Below, piece by piece: positions 44,789-53,328 of a DNA stretch of 64,000 bases. Source of the DNA: Gammaproteobacteria bacterium RIFCSPHIGHO2_02_FULL_42_43 (GTDB lineage: Bacteria > Pseudomonadota > Gammaproteobacteria > Coxiellales > Coxiellaceae); assembly GCA_001801425.1 (NCBI GenBank), contig MGXR01000013.1:124001-188000 (forward strand). The letters run 5' to 3'. Below the pieces are notes generated by a model. The model was not told where the DNA came from. It saw only the letters and a program-made list of their open reading frames with translations, and searched no databases. Both the position numbers and the translations under genes were made by a program. Every line of letters starts with the position of its first letter. The first letter of the stretch is position 1.

Positions 44789-45266
44789 CCGTTTCTCCAA
44801 TCCAAATTCGTTCTCCCAGTATAACGCGATTAAACAGATCAACGATATCCTGATTTCTCATTCGAATACATCCGTGTGAATGTGCAATACCGAGAGTGTG
44901 CTCATCGGCGGTGCCGTGGATATAAATATATCGCTGCATAGTATCGACATCACCCAAACGATTCTTACCAATTTCCAATCCACTCAACCATAAAATCCGC
45001 GTGAGTATCCAATCGCGATCAGGAAATTGCGCACTCAATGCAGACGAATAAATTTCACCGGTCCAGCGCCTGGCTTGAAACACTGACAATAACGGCATAT
45101 TTGCGCCAATTTTGGCGCGCACACAATGCCAACCGCGCGGCGTTTGAAAACTATTTTTTTTCTCACCTAAGCCATTTTTTGCGGTAGAAATAAGATATTG
45201 CGCAACAATATCGCGATCATTTTTTAAAACCAATTGCTGTTCGCGCGTATTAATCATGATGGTCAT
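44766..45266 (-). CDS. YkuD-type L,D-transpeptidase without signal peptide
   Basis: A 166-residue YkuD-fold protein. The active-site motif is complete: IHGTADEHTLG followed by SHGCIRMRNQD, with the nucleophile Cys133 and His117/His131. These enzymes crosslink peptidoglycan stems, attach lipoprotein or cleave such bonds. No signal sequence or membrane helix is found at the N-terminus (TIMINTREQQLVLKNDRD), so as written the protein would stay in the cytoplasm or be exported by an unusual route. The start overlaps the stop of miaA by four bases. Confidence 0.88.
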   Translation of the reverse strand: MTIMINTREQQLVLKNDRDIVAQYLISTAKNGLGEKKNSFQTPRGWHCVRAKIGANMPLLSVFQARRWTGEIYSSALSAQFPDRDWILTRILWLSGLEIGKNRLGDVDTMQRYIYIHGTADEHTLGIAHSHGCIRMRNQDIVDLFNRVILGERIWIGETDAISTLV

Positions 45267-46180
45267 ACAATTTTTTTCATCACTTGCGATATCACCTCTG
45301 TTTTTTCAGGATCGAACACCTGCAAATTAGGCCAGCGCCGCAGCCACGTCAGCTGACGCTTGGCCAATTGCCGCGTTGCCGCAATTGCTTTTTCACGCAT
45401 GGTTTGCAAACTGGTTTTTCCATCTAAATATTCCCATGCTTGGCGATATCCCACAATACGCATCGATGGCATTGTCGCATTCAAATCGCAACGCGCATGT
45501 AATTTTTTCACTTCATCAATAAAACCTGCAGCAAGCATTTGATCAAAACGTTTAGCAATGCGATCATGCAGCCAGACACGATTCTCGGGAATGAGCGCAA
45601 TCGTCGTGACATCATATTCATCCAATAATCCTGATTGATTTTGCATTTGTAATTCAGAAATTTTTTTTCCGGTTGTTAAAAAAACTTCAAGGGCGCGCTG
45701 AATGCGTTGCGGATCCTGCGGTTTTATTTTGAGAGCAGCCACAGGATCACTTTTTTTCAAACGATCGTGCATAGCAGCCAATCCCTGCTCTTTCATTTCT
45801 GCCGATAATTGCGCACGAATTACTGCGTCCGATTCTGGCAATGCGGCGAATCCAAACAATAATTTTTGAAAATAAAGCATTGTGCCGCCCACGAGTAACG
45901 GTGTGCGATGATGAGAAATAATATCGCGAATCTCGCGCAACGCATCGGCACAAAATTGCCCTGTTGAATAAGGTACGGCGGGATCTAAAAAATCAATGAG
46001 ACGATGCGGCGCTTGTTGAAGCACGCGAGTGTCTGGCTTGGCGGTACCAATATCCATTCCGCGATACACCATAGCAGAATCCACGCTGATAATATCCGCA
46101 GGAATTTGTTTGGCAATAGCCAGTGCCAAATCGGTTTTGCCAGTGGCGGTGGGGCCTAAGATTGCGACGATTTTTTGCAT
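45263..46180 (-). CDS. miaA: tRNA dimethylallyltransferase
   Basis: A 305-residue enzyme that adds a dimethylallyl group to A37 of tRNAs. The P-loop ILGPTATGKTDLALA, VDSAMVYRGMDIGTAKP and the later MRIVGYRQAWEYLDG are typical. The ATG at 46180 is the family-consistent start; a GTG four codons earlier exists. A repeat A copy abuts the start region (46190-46216), and its GAGTG may be the only Shine-Dalgarno-like sequence. hfq, which often follows miaA, is missing here. Confidence 0.95.
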   Translation of the reverse strand: MQKIVAILGPTATGKTDLALAIAKQIPADIISVDSAMVYRGMDIGTAKPDTRVLQQAPHRLIDFLDPAVPYSTGQFCADALREIRDIISHHRTPLLVGGTMLYFQKLLFGFAALPESDAVIRAQLSAEMKEQGLAAMHDRLKKSDPVAALKIKPQDPQRIQRALEVFLTTGKKISELQMQNQSGLLDEYDVTTIALIPENRVWLHDRIAKRFDQMLAAGFIDEVKKLHARCDLNATMPSMRIVGYRQAWEYLDGKTSLQTMREKAIAATRQLAKRQLTWLRRWPNLQVFDPEKTEVISQVMKKIV

Positions 46181-46189
46181 GAATTGATT

Positions 46190-46216
46190 CACTCGCTACC
46201 GCTCGTGTCTATGTCC
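46190..46216. repeat. Family A single copy upstream of miaA
   Basis: A clean copy of the core ACTCGCTACCGCTCGTGTCT begins at 46191 and continues ATGTCC. It lies ten bases upstream of the miaA ATG and could influence its translation. It forms the left flank of the miaA-encFtn intergenic region. Confidence 0.85.
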
Positions 46217-46268
46217 AATTGTTCGTTCTAGCAAACGTGAATTCATTTCACGTTTGCGTTTCAATCAG

Positions 46269-46329
46269 GATATACCGCGAGTGATGAAGTACGGTAATAT
46301 CGCATCTTCATTGGCGAGCGGTATATAAT
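46269..46329. repeat. Family E palindrome with possible -10 box, upstream of the ferritin gene
   Basis: ATATACCGCGAGTGATGAAG on the left is answered by CTTCATTGGCGAGCGGTATA on the right, giving an almost complete 58-bp palindrome. The right edge runs into TATATAAT (TATAAT at 46324-46329), a good -10 sequence 32 bases before the ferritin start codon. I see no convincing -35. The element may thus be part of the promoter; this is inference. Confidence 0.6.
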
Positions 46330-46360
46330 TGTGACATTGACTAACCACCAGGAGAAGCCC

Positions 46361-46651
46361 ATGGCGCACGAAGGCTTTCATGAACCTATTGAAAAGTTAT
46401 CTGATGCAACGCTGGATATGCATCGCGCGATACAGTCACTCATGGAAGAGCTCGAGGCCATCGATTGGTACAATCAGCGCGTGGATGCGTGCGTGGATCA
46501 TGAACTCAAAAAAATTCTTGCACACAATCGCGATGAAGAAAAAGAACATGCAGCGATGACACTCGAATGGATACGCAAAAAAGATCCGCAACTAGATAAA
46601 GAATTAAAAGAGTATTTGTTTAGTAATAAAAAATTGGGCGGACACGATTAA
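46361..46651 (+). CDS. EncFtn-type ferritin-like protein (encapsulated-ferritin family, no cargo tail)
   Basis: A 96-residue two-helix protein. MEELEAIDWYNQRVDA and AHNRDEEKEHAAMTLEWIRK match the EncFtn family of annular ferroxidases. The expected iron-site residues are Glu30, Trp36, Tyr37, Glu60 and His63, aligned from memory with Glu32, Trp38, Tyr39, Glu62 and His65 of the Rhodospirillum rubrum protein. The R. rubrum protein has a further C-terminal tail that targets it into an encapsulin shell; here the chain stops right after the ferritin core (...NKKLGGHD). No encapsulin gene is adjacent. ATG at 46361 has AGGAG upstream; a start ten codons earlier is unneeded. Confidence 0.88.
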   Translation: MAHEGFHEPIEKLSDATLDMHRAIQSLMEELEAIDWYNQRVDACVDHELKKILAHNRDEEKEHAAMTLEWIRKKDPQLDKELKEYLFSNKKLGGHD

Positions 46652-46654
46652 TCG

Positions 46655-46706
46655 TTCCCTACCGGTCGCGTCTATGCCCCAGAAATATGGACCTAGACAC
46701 GAGCAG
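46655..46706. repeat. Family A, degenerate inverted pair
   Basis: CGTTCCCTACCGGTCGCGTCT followed by ATGCC, then GGACCTAGACACGAGCAGTA in inverse sense around a short centre. Both arms have changes from the core. The pair could serve as terminator between the ferritin gene and the convergent coiled-coil gene. Confidence 0.65.
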
Positions 46707-46744
46707 TATGAATTAGATAAGAACCGCGCGCGCAAGCAAGCGGG

Positions 46745-47083
46745 TTATTTCTTTTGAATCTCATTTTGCAATTGCTGAATTTCACCTTGCATCTTGGTGA
46801 TCTGCGTTTGAATTTGAGCTTGCAATTGCGTAATCGCTTTTTGCGTCATCCCTTGTTGTGTAGTCAACGCCTGATGCATTTCGTTAGAAAGCGTTTGCAT
46901 TTGTTTTTGCAACTCATTAATAGTTTTTTGATCAACCATTGGAGCTGCCGCAACAGGCTTGCCCATCACTTTTTGTATGGGTGGCACTGCCGCCGATTCT
47001 GGCGTTTTGTCATGCATCCACCACACCAAGCCAATTAATAACAGCAACACAATAATGACATACAATAATTTATTTGATTTCAT
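46745..47083 (-). CDS. Membrane-anchored coiled-coil protein, unknown
   Basis: A 112-residue protein with one N-terminal membrane helix (LLYVIIVLLLLIGLVWWM), a Pro/Ala linker, and a Gln/Met/Thr-rich coiled coil from about residue 52 to the end (INELQKQMQTLSNEM and TQKAITQLQAQIQTQI). It probably extends into the periplasm. The ATG overlaps the stop of the permease gene and has AAGGAG seven bases upstream. I do not know the family; the coupling hints at a partner of the permease or simply shared expression. Confidence 0.7.
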   Translation of the reverse strand: MKSNKLLYVIIVLLLLIGLVWWMHDKTPESAAVPPIQKVMGKPVAAAPMVDQKTINELQKQMQTLSNEMHQALTTQQGMTQKAITQLQAQIQTQITKMQGEIQQLQNEIQKK

Positions 47084-48483
47084 AAAACACTCCTTTTTCC
47101 AATCTTCTTATTAAACAGAATAAATACAAATGGTGCAACACATCCTGCGATAACGCCGATGATAATAATCATCTCATACACAAACACGCTGCCCACTGCA
47201 ATTTGTGATGGCGGCACAAAGCCAATTGCAACCGCAAACAAGCAAGTGATCAAACCCAACATACACGTAATCCACAATCCTATTTTTCCACCGGGGATGC
47301 GATAGGGGCGCGGTTTTTCGGGATATTTGTATCGCAGCACAATCGCCGCAGGAAACATAATGATATAAACCAACAACGCCAGAATCGACGTCACATCGGT
47401 CAACACCCAAAATCCGCTTCTCACCGTTGGCATAAAAACAAATACCGAGCAAAGCAAAGTAAAAATAATCCCCTGCACCACTAAAATTCGTGTGGGCGTG
47501 TTATTAACGCCGGTTTTTCCCAAAGATTGGGGCAAACTTCCGTCACGACATGCCATCAACATCCCTTTGCTTGGGCCAAGCATCCACGCCGCAGCGCCCC
47601 CGATTGCACCAAACACAATCAGAATCGCCAAAATCGGCATCAACCAACTCATGTGAAACGCCGCAAAAAAATCACTGAATGCTTGCAGCAATCCAGACAC
47701 CACATTTAAATTTTTAACGGGAACGACAATCGAAATCGCAAGCGATCCCAAAATCAATGTCACCAAAATCACAATGATCGAATAAAAAACCGCTTTGGGA
47801 TAATCACGTTGCGGGTTCACCACTTCGCGTGCGTGCGACGCCGACATTTCCATTCCCACCAATCCATATAAAATCGCAATCAATAACACCAAATTATTCA
47901 CGTTACTTAAATCTGGAAAAAATGTTTTGGCAGAAAAAGTAATTTGCAAAGGTTTTCCCATCACCACCCACGCAACACCCAGCGCCACAATAAACAGCAT
48001 CGGCAACAATGTGCCCGCAATCGCTGACAAATCACTGAGCCATGACGCCGCGCGCATACCCAAACAATTCACCCAGGTGGCACCCCAAAAAACAATCACC
48101 ATGACAGAAAGCATGTACCACTTATCATGCTCCAAACTGGGATTAAAAGTATAAGCGATGGTGACTGCGATCAGCGACATGATCGTCGGATACCACACAA
48201 TGTTGTAAAACCATTGCAACCAAATCGTCAGCAACCCAATTTTTTTTCCAAACGCTTCGCGTGTCCACACATAAACACCACCAGTTTCTGGCCATGCTGT
48301 GGCAAGCTCGGCAGAGACAAGCGACACCGGCAAGAAAAAAATAAGGGCTGCCAATAAATAATAAAATACAGCGGAAAAACCATACATCGCACTAAACGGC
48401 AATGTGCGCAAACTATCGATGGCAATCACATTGATGGCCACTAAACTTAAAATACTCAATGGTTTTTTTAAATTGGTACTCAT
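47080..48483 (-). CDS. Amino-acid permease, APC superfamily (glutamate/GABA antiporter-like)
   Basis: A 467-residue inner-membrane transporter with about twelve helices. LAINVIA-like TM1 (here SLVAINVIAIDSLRTLPFSA), AELATAWPETGGVYVWTREAFG and the TM6 region LYGLVGMEMSASHAREVVNP place it in the APC superfamily near GadC/YjeM-type carriers. The substrate is likely an amino acid; glutamate/GABA exchange is possible but not shown. It is downstream of tsaB on the same strand with 48 bases between. Confidence 0.9.
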   Translation of the reverse strand: MSTNLKKPLSILSLVAINVIAIDSLRTLPFSAMYGFSAVFYYLLAALIFFLPVSLVSAELATAWPETGGVYVWTREAFGKKIGLLTIWLQWFYNIVWYPTIMSLIAVTIAYTFNPSLEHDKWYMLSVMVIVFWGATWVNCLGMRAASWLSDLSAIAGTLLPMLFIVALGVAWVVMGKPLQITFSAKTFFPDLSNVNNLVLLIAILYGLVGMEMSASHAREVVNPQRDYPKAVFYSIIVILVTLILGSLAISIVVPVKNLNVVSGLLQAFSDFFAAFHMSWLMPILAILIVFGAIGGAAAWMLGPSKGMLMACRDGSLPQSLGKTGVNNTPTRILVVQGIIFTLLCSVFVFMPTVRSGFWVLTDVTSILALLVYIIMFPAAIVLRYKYPEKPRPYRIPGGKIGLWITCMLGLITCLFAVAIGFVPPSQIAVGSVFVYEMIIIIGVIAGCVAPFVFILFNKKIGKRSVL

Positions 48484-48531
48484 AAAAATCTCATGATTTG
48501 ATAACGGTGCTGTAAAAATAATTCGATCAAA

Positions 48532-49221
48532 TTAACTGTGGTTGTGGTGTTGCACCACACGGTGTCGCACATAATGAGGCTTGGCCGCTGCAGGTAAAAT
48601 AGCTGCATTGGCAAGATAGTTTGAAACGGCAATCGTTAACATCGCTCTTGCATCTGGGTAAATATCAGTTAACTGAAGTTTGTTGGCAAATGCCGCTGGC
48701 AATTGATCTTTATAAACCGCCCAAGCATTTCCAGCCAGCATGCAGTCTAATTGATCGATGCGCGTAATGTCAATTGCGCAGGGCGCCGTCACTTGATCAT
48801 TGTTCTGCGGTTGCATAATCTCATGTTCATCCGCTAAAAAATAATTCCAATACAACTCATGCATTCTCGCATCCCATGCTGCCGCAATCGCACGCGCACC
48901 TGTTTTTTCAAATGCAGTTTGCGCGAGTACTTGTAATGTTGAAATCTCGATGACAGGAATATGCAAACCAAATGCTAAGCCTTGCGCCGTTGCTGTCGCT
49001 AATCGAACTCCCATAAAACTGCCGGGGCCATTACCAAAAGCAATCGCAGTCAACTTTTCTCTGTCTAACTTGGCATCAGCCAACACGGATTGAATCATCG
49101 GCAAAATCACTTCGGCGTGTTTTTGCGGTGAGATTTCAAAATACGAATACGTCGAATCGCCCGCTTGCAATGCCACTGAGCAAGCTTGTGTTGCTGTATC
49201 AAACGCGAGAATATTGAGCAT
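48532..49221 (-). CDS. tsaB: tRNA threonylcarbamoyladenosine biosynthesis protein TsaB
   Basis: A 229-residue ASKHA-fold protein that partners TsaD and TsaE to make t6A37 in tRNAs. LNILAFDTATQACSVAL, the HAEVILPMI region and AFGNGPGSFMGVRLATATAQG are diagnostic. The start at 49221 (MLNILAF) fits family length; the longer frame to 49248 would overlap the PilX-like gene. The end (YVRHRVVQHHNHS) is typical in position though rich in histidine. Confidence 0.94.
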   Translation of the reverse strand: MLNILAFDTATQACSVALQAGDSTYSYFEISPQKHAEVILPMIQSVLADAKLDREKLTAIAFGNGPGSFMGVRLATATAQGLAFGLHIPVIEISTLQVLAQTAFEKTGARAIAAAWDARMHELYWNYFLADEHEIMQPQNNDQVTAPCAIDITRIDQLDCMLAGNAWAVYKDQLPAAFANKLQLTDIYPDARAMLTIAVSNYLANAAILPAAAKPHYVRHRVVQHHNHS

Positions 49222-49232
49222 AGAAATCACTT

Positions 49233-50411
49233 TTAAAAATCCTTCCAACTGCCAGAAATAATACCATATTGTTTAAATGCACTGTTGTGAAGGGCATTCT
49301 TGTCGTACTCTATAGAACCATAATTTATTGACGTATTACCACCAGAAATCACCCCACCATGCACAATAGGATAACCGGGTGTGGTAGAGGTTAGTGTTAC
49401 TCCATTCGTTGCAACAACGGAGCCATGAATCTCTATGTTACCGCTAAGTTCTAACGCACCATTTGCAATAATATTTCCATACCAGTGAACCACAGCGCCA
49501 TCCCGGGATATTATAAGTTTGCCGGTTGGATTTGAGTACATAAGAGCCACCGGCTTGGATACACCAATGTCTGGAAGGATGCCTAGCAGGACGGAAAAAT
49601 TACCAGTACCCGTTGCAGTAAAATGAATCACATTCCCTGGTGTCACTGCACCTGCGCCCAGGTAAATACCCCAGCCGGTACCAACATTCTGGTTAAGATT
49701 TGCAAAATTCACAAGAGAAGCTACCTGCTGTCCGAGGTATTGTGTTTGTACATCAGCACTGGACATACCAGAAAGTGCAGAAACATTTTGCGTTACATCA
49801 GTTCCGACAACTCCCTTACCTGCCCCACTGGATGGAACACCGTTAGTGATTGAGCCCCAAGTTGTTTTCACTCCACTCACATTGGTTGAGGCCGTCTTAC
49901 TCATATTCAACACGCCACCCATCGTGAGATTACTGTTGCCATCGTTATTGAAAACAACCACGGTGCTAGCTGAAGGAGCGGAACTCACACCCCCCACTGC
50001 GGTCACTGGCAACGTAACAATCGGCGCCAACAAATAGGGCTTTACGATCGCTTGCACAAAGCGCGTACTGCCACCATCCGCGGATGTGCCAGTTGATTTA
50101 ATCTGAATTAAATCCGTATCGGTGCCTGCAGTCACGAAAGTGTAAACAACATTATAAGCGGCGTTGTTAGGCAAAGTCGCACTAAATACTTTCCCGTCGG
50201 TGACATTGAGATAAAGTCTTCTATTCAAATAGCCCAATGCATAATCAAAGCCCGCATGTGCTGCATTTTTCGCTTGCTCCGTATTAAACACATTTCGATA
50301 AATACGTTCATCAGTTGCAATCACATGCGCGGTAGTTAACGTAATAATCGTCACAAGAGCCAACACAATGATCGTGGTTGCAATGGCTGCAATTCCATTT
50401 TGTTTGCGCAT
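49233..50411 (-). CDS. PilX-like pilus-associated protein, tandem copy 1
   Basis: A 392-residue protein. The N-terminus MRKQNGIAAIATTIIVLALV resembles PilX-type pilin-like proteins: short basic leader ending in Gly, then a hydrophobic helix without Glu5. Residues ~1-150 are almost the same as in the neighbouring gene. The remaining part is Gly/Ser/Thr/Asn-rich and looks like a beta-structured passenger (SALSGMSSADVQTQYLGQQV, later SGNIEIHGSVVATNGVTL). It ends KQYGIISGSWKDF as in copy 2. It is probably exported through a type IV pilus/type II secretion system; no pilus-machine genes are adjacent. Start at 50411 (GGAAAAAAGC upstream); an ATG four codons earlier is possible. Confidence 0.75.
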   Translation of the reverse strand: MRKQNGIAAIATTIIVLALVTIITLTTAHVIATDERIYRNVFNTEQAKNAAHAGFDYALGYLNRRLYLNVTDGKVFSATLPNNAAYNVVYTFVTAGTDTDLIQIKSTGTSADGGSTRFVQAIVKPYLLAPIVTLPVTAVGGVSSAPSASTVVVFNNDGNSNLTMGGVLNMSKTASTNVSGVKTTWGSITNGVPSSGAGKGVVGTDVTQNVSALSGMSSADVQTQYLGQQVASLVNFANLNQNVGTGWGIYLGAGAVTPGNVIHFTATGTGNFSVLLGILPDIGVSKPVALMYSNPTGKLIISRDGAVVHWYGNIIANGALELSGNIEIHGSVVATNGVTLTSTTPGYPIVHGGVISGGNTSINYGSIEYDKNALHNSAFKQYGIISGSWKDF

Positions 50412-50434
50412 GCTTTTTTCCATAGAATTTACTT

Positions 50435-51640
50435 TTAAAAATCCTTCCAGCTGCCTGAAATAATTCCATATTTTCTAGGAACGCTATTCTTCAAATTCGT
50501 TTGATCGTATCCAATCTGAGTTGGGTAACCATTGGTAACGCCAAGGATCACATTGGTCCCGGCAACGACCCCTCCTTCCACTCTTGTTAACCCATCGGAA
50601 AAAAAGTTCTGCAACCATGTATCTTTCAAGCTAAAAACAAACCCATTTATTTGAAATGCGTAACTAAAACGTAACGCTCCATTTGTAATGATATTGCCAT
50701 AAAAATATTTGGGTGTAGTCGGCGTCATCGACCCGCTGATGACGACGGAACCTGTATTTGCAAAGTTTATAATTAAAGTCACCGGATTTGTGGGTGATCC
50801 TGACACTGAGGGAAGAGAAAGCGTGAGAGTTGGCGATGGGGTCCCTGTCATATTTACATAAACCACGGGGCCGATGCTATTCGGATTGAAAGAAACGATG
50901 TTACCAAAATTACCAGTATAAGTTCGAATTGAATTTGCAGAATTAACGAAATCAGTTACCTGTTGTCCAAGATATTTACTCTGCAATTCGGTGGCGGACA
51001 TGCCGGAAAGTGCCGAAACATTTTGCGTTACATCAGTTCCGATAAACCCTTTGTCGGCTCCATTGCCCGGAACACCGCCAACTATGCTACCCCAAGTCGT
51101 TTTCGTGCCACCCACATTAGTTGATGCACCTGTCACCATATTTAACACACCGCCCATCACCAGATTGTTATTGTTCGTATTATTGTAGACAACAGTGCCA
51201 GTAGAATCAGCGGTCACACCCCCCGCTGCGGTCACTGGCAAATCCACAATCGGCGCCAAATAATAGGGTTTAATCAGTGCTTGCACAAAGCGCGTACTGC
51301 CACCATCCGCGGATGTGCCAGTTGATTTAATCTGAATTAAATCCGTATCGGTGCCTGCAGTCACGAACGTGTAAACAACATTATAAGCGGCGTTGTTAGG
51401 CAAAGTCGCGTTAAACACTTTTCCATCGGTGACATTGAGATAAAGATTTTTATTCAAATAACCCAATGCGTAATCAAAGCCCGCATGTGCCGCATTTTTT
51501 GCTTGCTCTGTGTTAAACACATTTCGATAAATACGCTCATCGATTGCAATCACATGCGCGGTAGTTAACGTAATAATCGTCACAAGAGCCAGCACAATGA
51601 GCGTGGTTGCAATGGCTGCAATTCCATTTTGTTTGCGCAT
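50435..51640 (-). CDS. PilX-like pilus-associated protein, tandem copy 2
   Basis: A 401-residue paralogue of the gene after it. The first ~140 residues differ from copy 1 at only about ten places, and at DNA level 51280-51409 equals 50051-50180 with one mismatch in 130 bases. The middle (about 235-385) is unrelated in detail: this copy has the NIVSFNPNSIGPVVYVNMTG segment and a different passenger. The last residues RKYGIISGSWKDF are again shared. Twenty-three bases separate the copies. The ends-conserved, middle-variable plan suggests duplication with later divergence or recombination. ATG at 51640 is divergent from xseA. Confidence 0.75.
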   Translation of the reverse strand: MRKQNGIAAIATTLIVLALVTIITLTTAHVIAIDERIYRNVFNTEQAKNAAHAGFDYALGYLNKNLYLNVTDGKVFNATLPNNAAYNVVYTFVTAGTDTDLIQIKSTGTSADGGSTRFVQALIKPYYLAPIVDLPVTAAGGVTADSTGTVVYNNTNNNNLVMGGVLNMVTGASTNVGGTKTTWGSIVGGVPGNGADKGFIGTDVTQNVSALSGMSATELQSKYLGQQVTDFVNSANSIRTYTGNFGNIVSFNPNSIGPVVYVNMTGTPSPTLTLSLPSVSGSPTNPVTLIINFANTGSVVISGSMTPTTPKYFYGNIITNGALRFSYAFQINGFVFSLKDTWLQNFFSDGLTRVEGGVVAGTNVILGVTNGYPTQIGYDQTNLKNSVPRKYGIISGSWKDF

Positions 51641-51688
51641 CTCATTCTCTTTACAAATCAACGTCTATTCTTGTAAGTTACATGCATT

Positions 51689-52807
51689 ATGATGAAAGAT
51701 ATTCCTTACACTGTATCGCGTCTGAATCGCGAAGCCAATGCCCTGTTATCGGGAAATTTTGGCGCTGTTTCAGTGATTGGAGAAGTGTCTAATGTGTCGC
51801 GCCCCAGCTCTGGGCATTTGTATTTTTCGCTGAAAGATGATCAAGCGCAAATCCGTTGCGCTTTTTTTCGATTTCAACACGCGACCACCGATTTTGTGTT
51901 AGAACATGGACAACAAATCATTGTGCAAGCGCAAGTCGGATTGTACGAACCGCGCGGTGATTTTCAGCTGATTGTCACACGCATTCAATTAGCAGGTGCT
52001 GGAAAATTACAAATCGCTTTTGATCAACTAAAAAAGAAACTCGAAAAACAGGGCCTATTCGACGAAAAACATAAAAAACCGTTGCCACTTTTTCCAAAAC
52101 AAATTGGCGTCATCACTTCCGCAAGCGCTGCTGCATTACGCGATGTGTTAAAAGTATTGAAAAAAAGATTTTTGAGCATTCCCGTGATTATTTATCCCAC
52201 GCTTGTGCAAGGAGAATTGGCAGCAAACAATATTGCATCTGCCATTCAAATTGCCAACGCACGTGCGGAATGCGATGTGTTAATTCTTGCGCGCGGCGGC
52301 GGATCACTCGAAGATTTGTGGCCATTTAATGAAGAAATCGTAGCACACGCTATTTTTAAAAGTGTGATTCCGATCATCACTGGCATCGGTCATCAAACTG
52401 ATTTTACCATCGCTGATTTTGTGGCTGATGTGCGCGCACCCACCCCGTCTGCTGCCGCAGAAATTGCAAGCCCCGATCGTCAAGCGCTCGCGCAACGACT
52501 CGATCAACATGAAAAACATTTAATGCGCGTCATGCAATTTGTGTTGCGTGATAAAAAATCGCAGATGATTTCAATACACGATTTGGAAAAAATGTTGCGG
52601 CAAAAAATTAAAGCCGCCAAAGAAACGCTAACCCATCTCAAACAAACATTGACCGCTCTCAATCCACGCAATATTTTAAAACGCGGCTACAGCATCACGC
52701 GAAATCAAAAAACAGGTCAATTGATTCGTCACGCAAAAGAAGTGTCTCCCAATGATATGATGATCACGCAGTTGAGCGATGGCGAGATATTGTCGCGAGT
52801 GGAATGA
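51689..52807 (+). CDS. xseA: Exodeoxyribonuclease VII large subunit, short stalk
   Basis: A 372-residue XseA. The N-terminal OB fold (VSVIGEVSNVSRPSSGHLYF) and the catalytic domain (FPKQIGVITSASAAALRDVL, LILARGGGSLEDLWPFN, GIGHQTDFTIADFVADVRAP) are intact, and the C-terminal LNPRNILKRGYSI is present. The coiled-coil stalk between them is much shorter than in E. coli XseA (456 residues in total). The stalk normally binds several XseB subunits, so a smaller complex is likely. xseB is not adjacent. The start has no strong site; the double ATG at 51689/51692 is ambiguous. Confidence 0.93.
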   Translation: MMKDIPYTVSRLNREANALLSGNFGAVSVIGEVSNVSRPSSGHLYFSLKDDQAQIRCAFFRFQHATTDFVLEHGQQIIVQAQVGLYEPRGDFQLIVTRIQLAGAGKLQIAFDQLKKKLEKQGLFDEKHKKPLPLFPKQIGVITSASAAALRDVLKVLKKRFLSIPVIIYPTLVQGELAANNIASAIQIANARAECDVLILARGGGSLEDLWPFNEEIVAHAIFKSVIPIITGIGHQTDFTIADFVADVRAPTPSAAAEIASPDRQALAQRLDQHEKHLMRVMQFVLRDKKSQMISIHDLEKMLRQKIKAAKETLTHLKQTLTALNPRNILKRGYSITRNQKTGQLIRHAKEVSPNDMMITQLSDGEILSRVE

Positions 52808-52810
52808 TCA

Positions 52811-52857
52811 TTATGATGAAGTGCGGTAATATCGCATCTTCATTGGCGAGTAGTATA
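52811..52857. repeat. Family E copy between xseA and trmL
   Basis: GATGAAGTGCGGTAATATCG followed by CATCTTCATTGGCGAG matches the palindrome at 46283-46326 with few changes. It still forms the inner hairpin (ATGAAGTGCG/CGCATCTTCAT). It ends at the stop codon of trmL and starts four bases after the stop of xseA, so it fills the whole convergent gap. Confidence 0.8.
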
Positions 52858-53325
52858 TCAACCCAACCCCGCAAACCCCGTCTGCCGCAACGCTTCATAC
52901 AAAATCACTGCAACGGAATTGGATAAATTTAGGCTGCGGCTTTGGGGCATCATAGGAATGCGAATTTTGAATTCATCTGAAATGATCGCGAGCAAATCAT
53001 TCGGCAATCCCCTGGTTTCAGGACCAAACAATAGCACATCGTCATTTTGAAATTGCACTGACGTATACGATCGCGATGCTTTGGTTGTGCAAGCAAAAAT
53101 GCGCTCTGGTTTTTCTGCGGCTAAAAATGTTTTCCAATTTAAATGTTCTTTGACCGTGACCCACTCAGAATAATCAAGTCCTGCGCGTCTCAATGCTTTT
53201 TCATCCAAGGAAAATCCGAGCGGCTGAATCAAATGCAATTGCACACCTGTGTTGGCACACAATCGAATAATATTACCGGTGTTTGGCGGAATTTCAGGTT
53301 CGTATAATACAACGCGTAGGCTCAT
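52858..53325 (-). CDS. trmL: tRNA (cytidine/uridine-2'-O-)-methyltransferase
   Basis: A 155-residue SPOUT-fold enzyme that methylates the wobble ribose of tRNA-Leu. [20 protein letters not shown], the FGPETRGLP loop and the knot region [18 protein letters not shown] are complete. It lies three bases from mlaA on the same strand. The stop codon abuts repeat E. Confidence 0.95.
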   Translation of the reverse strand: MSLRVVLYEPEIPPNTGNIIRLCANTGVQLHLIQPLGFSLDEKALRRAGLDYSEWVTVKEHLNWKTFLAAEKPERIFACTTKASRSYTSVQFQNDDVLLFGPETRGLPNDLLAIISDEFKIRIPMMPQSRSLNLSNSVAVILYEALRQTGFAGLG

Positions 53326-53328
53326 CCC

